DNA of 64,000 bases. Source: Nemophila menziesii. Its lineage: Eukaryota; Streptophyta; Magnoliopsida; Boraginales; Hydrophyllaceae. The notes beneath the pieces were generated by a model that was given only the letters and a program-made list of their open reading frames with translations, did not search any database and had not been told where the DNA came from. The translations under genes and the position numbers were made by a program. Shown in pieces: positions 56,351-64,000 of this stretch; positions within the stretch are counted from its first letter, which is position 1, and the number at the start of each line of letters is the position of its first letter. The stretch is taken from contig JARWIR010000001.1 in the NCBI GenBank assembly GCA_029959085.1, positions 21,319,730 to 21,383,729 of the forward strand, in the 5' to 3' direction.

Positions 56351-57309
56351 TTATCATTTTATCAATAATTTATTTTTTCCTTGACAATTAAAAAAAGCGA
56401 TTGCAATCTAGTTGCCTTACCTTGTCACCAAAGTACCAAACAAAAGAAAATGGTTTCTTCAGCCTATGAACTTTTATTATAATGCATTTTAAAATAAAAG
56501 TGTGATATTTTCCGTTCAAGGAAGGCCCTACACCAATAATTATTATAACCTGTAGATTAGATGAGTTGAAGCCTACCTCGTAAACTAGCCATCTTGTAAC
56601 CCAAATGACAATAATATATGTAAAAAAGTGCTTATTGACTATTATCAGTTGGGTTGGGTACAAAAACGACACAGAACTTTTATTCATTCATCACCAACTA
56701 TATAAGTAAATTGCACAATTGGTCCCTGTAATATGCGATAGTCAAATATGCATGTGTAATTATAAAGATGTCAAGTATACCCCTGTGGTATATACTAACA
56801 TTGTGAATCCGCCCATTAGCAGGGACCAATGATGCAACATAACTGAACATATTTACTATCTTTTGAAACACAATTGTTACAACATAAGGATTATTTTCTA
56901 TAGAAAGGGGAGGTTGGAAATAAAATATTGTTACAACATATATTGTTCGATTTATAACAAATTTGGAAGACAAGGATGAAAGTTTTGCAAGAAAGTATAA
57001 TGGGGAAGAGAAGGGGGTTGTTTCCGCTGCCCAAATAGTCTAGCAGTGTTTTAGTCATTTCTGTCATTTTGTTAGAAAAATTAATACTAGTGTTAGTCTT
57101 ATAGAATTCTCATATTTTTAGACCATAGGGATTTATTAAGGTGAAATTTTTAAAACACAAAAAGTAATGGCTTTTTTCTTTTGAGAACTACAAGGGGTCT
57201 TGTGGAATTAACACTAATCTCCCTATTATTTGCCTTCCTATTTCGATTGCCGAACACCTACTTTCATTAGTGATTTGTCCATAATTTCTATGGAAGCCAA
57301 AACATTTGG
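56351..57309. other. Unassigned DNA with a weak repeat start
   Basis: ORFs 56388-56687 and 56698-56973 (minus) have no recognisable domain. The words TTGCACAATTGGTCCCTGT (56710) also occur inside the Helitron (TTGCACCAATTGGTCCCTGT near 41745), suggesting a shared dispersed repeat. Confidence 0.4.
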
Positions 57310-57311
57310 TG

Positions 57312-57545
57312 TTTGTTTGCACTTAATGACCTCTTAATCTGATTCATTAAGACACTGGACCAATAAGACTGTTTGTTTTTTCTGACCAATTCAGATCTGA
57401 ATACCTCTTAACGGGTCTGTTTCATTAAGATTTCAAACCAAGTCTGAATCATTCAGACACTACCTCTTAACAGAATAAGTTCTATTCAGATGTTCATTTA
57501 GCATTCAGCACTTATTACTTAAAAAAACAAACGACACAATTGTTC
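57312..57545. mobile_element. MITE-like element
   Basis: The left end GGTGTTTGTTTGCACTTAAT and the right end AAAACAAACGACAC form a short imperfect inverted repeat. The inside has repeated CTTAATCTGATTCATTAAGA-type and TGAATCATTCAGAC words in both orientations. No ORF and no confirmed target duplication. Confidence 0.5.
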
Positions 57546-57801
57546 CACTTTTGGTAAAATCTCCCATTAATTTGAGAGGTCAACTCAAATCTGGGATTAT
57601 CGCTTATCTAAACAACAATTTTGGCGGAAGTCCTCTAGAGCGTGTGGAATGTAACTCTCCTTAATGGCATCTGGGATCAAGAGGAATCATCTAGAAAACT
57701 TGCCAAGCTTGTCATCAAATTATTAGAGAACAAATACTCTCCCCTATATATAGCATCTCATATCTGGGAAGGGACATTCACATAACATTATAAACCTTAC
57801 C

Positions 57802-58300
57802 GTAAATATATCGACTTTCCCTGAATTTAGATGTTTTGATAATTTGTCTCTACTAAATTTTTTGTGACTGGATGCCTTTTAAACTTCATTTTCGTAACCG
57901 GATGCCCCTGATCAATTTTATTTTTGTGATTGGATACCCCTTAAGTTTCATTTTTGTAACCGGAGGCCCTTAAGATTCCTTTTCGTAACTCTGGAAAGAT
58001 TAAATGGCACCTATTTTGTTATTGAGTAAGTGGATAACCCTTAACATATGACCATTTATATATAAAAAATAACTATATTAAATATCACGAAAGGGGCATC
58101 CAGAAAGGGGCATCCAATATGGGGGGTTTGTTTACATTTTATTGATATTTAAATGACGCCTATTTCGTTAAGAGGCATCCAGTCACAAAAGGGTCATTCA
58201 GTCACGAAAATGAAGTTTAAGGGGCATCCAGTCGCAAAAAATCTAGTAGGGGCCAAACTGTCAAAATAGGCAAATTTCAGGGGGTAATAAAGGCATTTAC
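57802..58300. mobile_element. Non-autonomous element with long inverted repeats
   Basis: The left ~150 bp (GTAAATATATCG...CCCTGAATTT, then GACTGGATGCC, CTTCATTTTCGT, GATGCCCC) is an imperfect reverse complement of the right ~150 bp (GGGGCATCCAGTC, ACGAAAATGAAG, AAATTTCAGGGGGTAATAAA, CATTTAC). GGGGCATCCAG-type words recur several times inside each arm. Long arms suggest a Mutator-like MITE, but no 9-bp duplication could be confirmed. Confidence 0.6.
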
Positions 58301-58397
58301 TCTAAACCTTAAACTAAATTTCATCTTCGTCACTCTCATTCTCATTACTTGTAAAATACCCGTCCTATATAATCTCTCTCACTAAAGAAGACTCTCT

Positions 58398-58690
58398 CAG
58401 TACAAGAAAACTAGGTTTTTGGATCAATATTTTTGCATTCTGGTTACAGATTTTGAAATGTTACCAACTTTAGGCGACCGTTTTTAAACTGTCTCTATAT
58501 AAAAAAAATTACCCTTATTCTCCCTGTCGCCATCTTTCGGCGATATTTTGGAATAAACGTCGCTTAATAGTGGGGACATCTATTACTTGGATACAATAGT
58601 ACATTGGGCCCCAATAAGTTAGAGACGTGTTTTTCAGAAATCGCCCACCGTGTTGGCGACACATTTTTCAATGTCGCCCATCAAATTCGG
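58398..58690. mobile_element. Fragment of a second, unrelated CACTA-like element
   Basis: AGTACAAGAAAACTAGGTTT resembles the common plant terminus CACTACAAGAAAA. It is followed by GGCGACCGTTT, TGTCGCCATC, CGTCGCTTAA, ATCGCCCACC and GGCGACACAT, a GGCGAC/GTCGCC subterminal pattern. Only the left end is seen, and the third Athila-like LTR lies just to the right. Confidence 0.5.
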
Positions 58691-58890
58691 TCTTCACATA
58701 TATCTCAAGTCTATCCCAAGTCTATATGAAAATGACAAGGGAAGATTCAGAATCAAATAGAGCTAGTAATAAAGCTTACCTTTTTACTGGACCAATAAAA
58801 AGGGATCTTGTACAAATTCAATAATAAAACTTTGACATTGAAGATGAGAAATATTATTGAACCCTGTCTTGAAGTATTTGTTTCAACTAT
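58691..58890. other. Short unassigned spacer before the third Athila-like LTR
   Basis: AT-rich; no feature I can support beyond lying between a CACTA-like fragment and the LTR start. Confidence 0.4.
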
Positions 58891-60434
58891 TGTCGTCTCC
58901 CAAGGCGTGATAATATAATCTAACAATTTCAACACCTTGAGAGAGATAACAGCACGTGTACGGATCGTTGGCAAGTAATAAAAGTAAGTATAAAGAGTTA
59001 TCATCTCCACAGGGACTAAATTTGTTAAGCTCGCGTTTCACTTTATGTTTGAGATATTTGTTGAGGAAATAGAGGAGAATGTAACTGATAATATTGAGTT
59101 TTGAGTTTAATAGGTACTTAAGATAAAGGATAAAAGACGAGGATTTAAGTGCAAATATGAGAAAGGTAGCTCGAGACACTGGTATTCACCACTAGTTATG
59201 GCTTGGTATTATTCTTGACTTACGGTCGAAAAGAGAATGTGCTACTAATCGGGATTCTAACTCCTTCTAACTCCTGTCAAGTTAGTTTAGAAGGCTGCCT
59301 AACTCTTACTAGAGTCCTCAGGTGAGATTGTTCTACCCAAAAGCTTGACACTACAAGAACTAACCCTATATGATTATCCGGATAGGCAAACCCGCCATGA
59401 TCACTGTCGCACATCAGGCATTATAATCTATGTCTACTATCCAACCCTTCATCAGGGCGCCATTTAAATAGCTATCATATTCAATTGCATGTCCACTACA
59501 ATTGGGTTTATTACAAGAGCTATAAACAACAGTACAGTTATTCCTCGGTTCATTTAAATCAAATATAATACCAAATATAGTATAAATATTACCAATTAAG
59601 ATTTAGGGTTCATACAAAAGTATCTCAAGTTAAATGGAGTTTGATTCATTATAAAATTATGAAATACAATGGTAGTCATATTTATAATGAACCTAATAAT
59701 TAAAAATAGATAAGTATTACACTTGAAAAGATGATTAATTAATGGAACAGTGTGAAACCCTTGCTCATCCTCCTTCCCAAGCGATCGTATTCTTCTTTCA
59801 AGTTGTCTTCTAATCTTCTCTAGTGAATGCGTACTGATATTGGACTCTTTTCTAAGGTTAAATACTTATATAATACATATCCCCAAATCTTTTAGGAGTT
59901 ATGGGCCCCTTTCAAGTGACCCAATCCAACCCAAACACATTTTTAAGGAAGAGTAAACTGATTCGAACCACGGCAACTGCAACTTTAATAACTTCTTCAA
60001 TTTAACTCTAAATCACGAGCCGTCAGTTCCTACGTACCCCTAACTCCATGATATATCTATATACCAAATATATCCTCCATAATCTTCATCAGATTCACGT
60101 GGTGACACCAACAAGTTGATATCTAAATCTGGCCGACAACTGCTTTCGCTTTCCAAAAGTGGCTTCTTAGTCCTTTTACTCCTTGACATGGGTTTGACCT
60201 TACTTTATATTTTTTTTATCCTCGTCTTGGGATATTATATCATCCCAGTACCTAAAAGTTGTACACTTAACACATAAATTATACACAAATAAATCTAAAA
60301 GTAACAATTCTCCAAAACTAGACAAAATATGAGAAACTTTCAAAATATACGAAATAATTCCTTACCTAAGTACTAAATAATCCTAAAAAATCTGTCTTGT
60401 GACTATATTAATCTATCAAATAAAGGAGACATCA
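58891..60434 (-). repeat. 3' LTR of the third Athila-like element
   Basis: It ends AAAGGAGACATCA and adjoins the polypurine tract. The left boundary is set at TGTCGTCTCCC by alignment of GGCGTGATAATATAAT with GGTGTGATAAAATAAT of the inner LTR; it could be off by some bases. Diverged from the other LTRs, so a separate subfamily. Confidence 0.75.
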
Positions 60435-62565
60435 AGACCTCCAACTCAAGGTTTTGTCATCCTGACAGAATAAGATTAAGCTAGGGAATCTAAGTCAAAG
60501 AAGTATGGAGGAAAGGAGAATGTAACGAATGATACCAAAGAAACTACCTAGCAAGTTTCATGTAATACTACCTACAAACTAAATCACACATATACTTATC
60601 ATACAAACAATCAACATGATATAATTTCAAGATTATATTAGCTTCGCATTGCAAGAACAATATGTTTTTTTCTTAGTCTGCTGTTGTGGCTATAGGTTGA
60701 TCCTTGATCCTAACATAGTATCCAATCGTCCACTTAACTAATCTCTATTAGCTCAGTCATTTATAGATCATGTATTAAGAATCATTAAGTTTTTAAGGTT
60801 GTAATGCCAGCTTAGGGACGGGATGATATGTATATTTGGATATTGTGAAGTGATTTTTTTGCTATCTCCTCACTAGACATCGACGAATTGCCCTAGAGCT
60901 TGAGTTTACACTCAAGTATGTTCTCACTCAACCCAATTGATGCGCTTAGCAAGCATACCCAATAAGCCCAATAACAATTTCTCGATGATTAGATAAGATT
61001 TCCACTTTGTCGGTTCTTTTCTTCCAATTCTTTTTTCATTCATTTTTTGTAAGTTAGCATTGACACTCTTTTTTAATTGAGATGTCACACTACTTATTTT
61101 CTCGTTTTATTTTCTTATTCTTTTTATTTCAACATTTTTTCAAATAGACCTTGACAAAGGTTTACAATAAAAGGTGCATCATTAACACAGTGCATACATA
61201 CATGCTAATAAACACACCCCTTGTGTTTCCCATAAGTCGCACCCACCACCCCGAACTCAAGCTCTAAAGACAACAATTTTAGCATCACGTCTCGAGTATG
61301 GTCATATTGAAAATTCCATACTAAAAGTCTACAAGCTAGAAGGAGCTAAGAATGATATAACAATAATAATTGGTTATCAAGCTAACAGGAAACAAGGTGC
61401 TTATCAAAGAACTGCCTTAATTATTCTCCTAACTACGTGATTTCATTACTTTCTCACCTATAGCACATTCATTAAATAGGTTTCAACTAGCTTGGATCTC
61501 ACGTTCTACACACTACTCATTCTGCCTAAGTTCAAACTTACTTCTACTGCATTGCTTACTAATCCTTTCCCTACTTTTATGGTGTGTTTTCATATTCATA
61601 CTTTAAGCATACATTATGAACACTTTACAAACATATTACTTAAATATCATTATCTCGCTAAGGTTCATTCTTTTGGGGGACATTTCACACATTCTATACC
61701 TAATTCCTTATAATATACACTACTAATTTTTTCAAATTTTCCTAAAACACATAAAACAGGAATGAGGGAAAACGAATCCCCATACCCCAACTAAAAAATG
61801 AGTCATGACCTTACGACTAAAAACAAACTTGATACAAAATAAAAATTTAAAAATATACAACTAAAAACCTAAGATACAAAAGCTAACAAGAAAAATGAAA
61901 AGTGCTTACATTCGCGATAATCGCTCAATTCCAAAGTTAGGGGTTGACGTTCTCTATACATGATGCTTGATTGCTGATATGTATGGAGTTTTGTGGCCTC
62001 GTGGGTCGATTCGGAGCCAAAGGGGCATGCAAATTTGAGAAAAAACTTTCATTTTTAGCATTGCACCTCATTGTTTTGATCATAAATTTTTCATACAACA
62101 TCCAAATGAGGCTTGGTTTGAGGTATTAGAAACTATACATCTCTAGCTTTCCAGAGGTACAACTATCTTCCAAAAATTCTTATCCAATCTTTCTGTATTT
62201 ATTTCTGAAATTATGATAATATATTGAATCTCAAGGATTTTGTGGTAGCTTTCAGGTTCGAGCTTATATCAATCAAAGTGTACTCTGCTCGATTGGATGT
62301 ATCTCAAAATATTATGCGATATAGAATCAAGAAAAAATGAATTCCAATACTTGAGTTTAAGTTATGTCCTCTCAAAATATCTGATTTTGTCAATTGCTGA
62401 TATGGGTGCGGTATTACCACAAATCCTCCTGACCAACACCCCATTAATTCAAAATACATACCTACCCACACGACCTACACATATAAACTAAAACACTTAA
62501 CAATTACTACTTCACACTACAAAAACTAAAAATAAACTGCATGAAAACTATTAAAATTACCTATT
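60435..62565 (-). other. Long non-coding 3' region of the third element
   Basis: The same ordered blocks occur as in the other two: TTCATGTAATACTACC near 60558, GCTTAGGGACGG near 60811, GCTATCTCCTCAC near 60860, GACAAAGGTTTACAAT near 61152, CTCAAGCTCTAAAGACAAC near 61257, and a decayed CCCCAACTAAAAAATGAGTC near 61785. The ORFs here (61492-61713, 62297-62491) show no domain. Confidence 0.65.
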
Positions 62566-62569
62566 AAGC

Positions 62570-64000
62570 TTGGTTGTCTCCCAAGAAAAGATTTTGTTTA
62601 TCATGTGTTAGCTCGACATGTTAAAAGTCTTGAAAATTTTGATGAGGCCCTTGCGACACTACCCTGCTTCATCTCTCCTTCTCCTCGAATTAATATCTTT
62701 GGAACTTTCCACCTAAATTTTGTTTCATTCGATCTTAAAAAGGGGTGGGTAGTTTCCGCATTTTTCCTTCCTAGCCTCGCGACAAAACACATTCTTTACC
62801 AGGCGATATTGACGGTATGAGATATTTCTTCTCTTCAATCTTGCGCTTATCTTTGAAAGTCGGTGGGTAGTTCCCCCTCATTGTTGCCTTACTTTTACGG
62901 TGTGGCACCTTGCTTTCACAACAGTTGTTGATCATCTTCATTGGTAGAGGCAGTTCTGGTTTTTCTAACACCCTTTGATCCTTAACGGGTTCATCTCTAG
63001 ATTCATTCATGATTCGTGATGGAAATGGTTATGGTTGATTTCCTCGAGAAACGACTAAAGTTTTATAATTCTCATGCACCCTTGGTGCCTCAACTAGTTT
63101 CTCAGCCACTTCTTTCTCGTCTTTGACCCAATCTTCCACTATTACCCCATACAATTTTTGCTTTGGGAGCTTTCTAATCTCAATCACCACTTCTTTTGGC
63201 TTGACTTTTCTCTCTTGATTATGTGCGCACTCCTGGGGATATAATTTTCATTTTCGAATTCTAGGATTCGCTTTGCTACCCCTTTTTCTACCGTGCTCAC
63301 AAGAGGCTTAATAACATAATTGTTTTCAATCACATTTGGAAAGGTTGTTGAATCACTAACACATGTATCTGCTATCACTCCCTCTTACTTAACTACTTAC
63401 TTTGGTTGATCTGTATTATCCCTTGGAGAAGTGGACTTATGATAGGATTTGTTACAACTCTTGGCAATGCTATTAGCTTGATTTTGGGCAGACGTATAGT
63501 TTGACATTTGTGTGAACTACTCCAAAATTTATTGTCTTGGATTAGTGTCCATGTGGCCTTGGCTCTAAGCTTGTTTTCCTTTTCTCTCACCTTTAAACTT
63601 TTGCACATCTGTCTACAGTCTGCGAGAGTTCCATTCAATGATTTCTGAGTAAGATCATCTAGTCTTATTATTTGTATCCCACTAGCTTGCGTGTATTTTT
63701 AAAGCGTCTCTTGTAATTCGAAAAGTCGACTTGTCATCGGAGGCTGTGGAACATTTTCGACCAACTGATTGCATCATGCATTCGGTTGCGCGTATTGATA
63801 AAGATCTTGATAGTAGTTACTACCCCATTGTTGATAACCCAAAAAGTCTTTTACTCGAGACTGTTGATGTGTCATTAAAGGTTGTGAGATATTTTTGGGC
63901 CATTGATTGTACCATCCTTGTTCTGCCGGGTAATAGTAAGGGTTTTGGTTTTAATTATTAGCCTTTTGTTGGTAACCTGGATATTATTCCTCATAATTCG
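62570..64000 (-). pseudogene. Gag/linker remnants of the third element
   Basis: A post-coding block (minus: GTCGAGCTAACACATGATAA ... TCTTGGGAGACAACC) lies at about 62570-62625, and broken frames follow upstream (63010-62771, 63378-63184, 63638-63393). Near the edge the minus strand reads NPYYYPAEQGWYNQWP, a Tyr/Gln/Asn-rich segment like the Gag linker of the inner element. No zinc knuckle or protease motif is readable. Assignment rests on position and composition. Confidence 0.5.

Larger units (their letters stand above)
58891..64000 (-). mobile_element. Third Athila-like gypsy element, 5' part outside the window
   Basis: A 3' LTR at the left is followed on the plus strand by AGACCTCCAACTCAAGG (polypurine tract on the minus strand), the same non-coding blocks as in the other two elements, and Gag-like remnants towards the window edge. 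The primer site and 5' LTR should lie beyond base 64000. All coding frames seen are broken. Confidence 0.8.

Overview
This window is AT-rich plant nuclear DNA, most likely from a eudicot with a repeat-rich genome. The evidence is plant-type L1 LINEs (DUF4283/zinc-knuckle ORF1, zf-RVT, an RNase H tail), Athila-like gypsy elements with a tRNA-Asp primer site, a SIRE/Maximus-like copia LTR, an En/Spm (CACTA) transposon, hAT elements, and captured exons resembling the plant organellar GTPase Der. I found no convincing free-standing host gene. Almost all supported coding sequence belongs to transposable elements. The species cannot be named from the sequence alone.

Layout. 1-582: 3' end of a LINE (RNase H). 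959-1642: hAT remnant, abutting a rearranged Athila-type LTR fragment (to 1886). 2742-8121: LINE-1 (+), nearly full length but broken by stops and frameshifts. 8326-10093: solo LTR with a perfect 5-bp target duplication. About 10100-17100: LINE-2 (-), decayed, with an RNase H domain and a hAT miniature element (16400-16957, perfect 8-bp duplication) inside its ORF1. 17200-19060: unassigned. 19061-35051: an Athila-like element (-) without reverse transcriptase, carrying a younger relative (20679-28339) inserted about 27 bp from its 3' LTR. 35052-39692: unassigned AT-rich DNA, MITEs, a dyad tandem repeat and a 23-G run.

39696-54811 is the most interesting part: a 15.1-kb CACTA element with TGT target duplications. 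It has a TNPD/TNP2-type transposase gene with two compensating frameshifts and a TNPA-like (Transposase_24) gene that appears intact over six exons. Clusters of the AGCGACTAC motif sit at both ends and also, unusually, just in front of the TNPA-like gene. Between the two genes lies a 20-bp minisatellite of about 76 copies, nearly every unit carrying the W-box core TTGAC[CT]. Two later insertions sit inside it: a 3.2-kb Helitron-like element (40809-44002) carrying host exons, including the C-terminal domain of plant GTPase Der, and a 1.36-kb solo copia LTR (49175-50536) that splits the minisatellite.

54815-58890 is unassigned DNA with MITE-like elements and a CACTA-like end. From 58891 to the window edge lies a third Athila-like element (-), whose 5' LTR is outside the window.

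The three Athila-like elements share a long non-coding 3' half with conserved blocks and recurring polypurine-tract-like motifs. The two better-preserved ones also have a GC-rich island of interrupted palindromes; the same palindrome occurs in the unrelated copia LTR.
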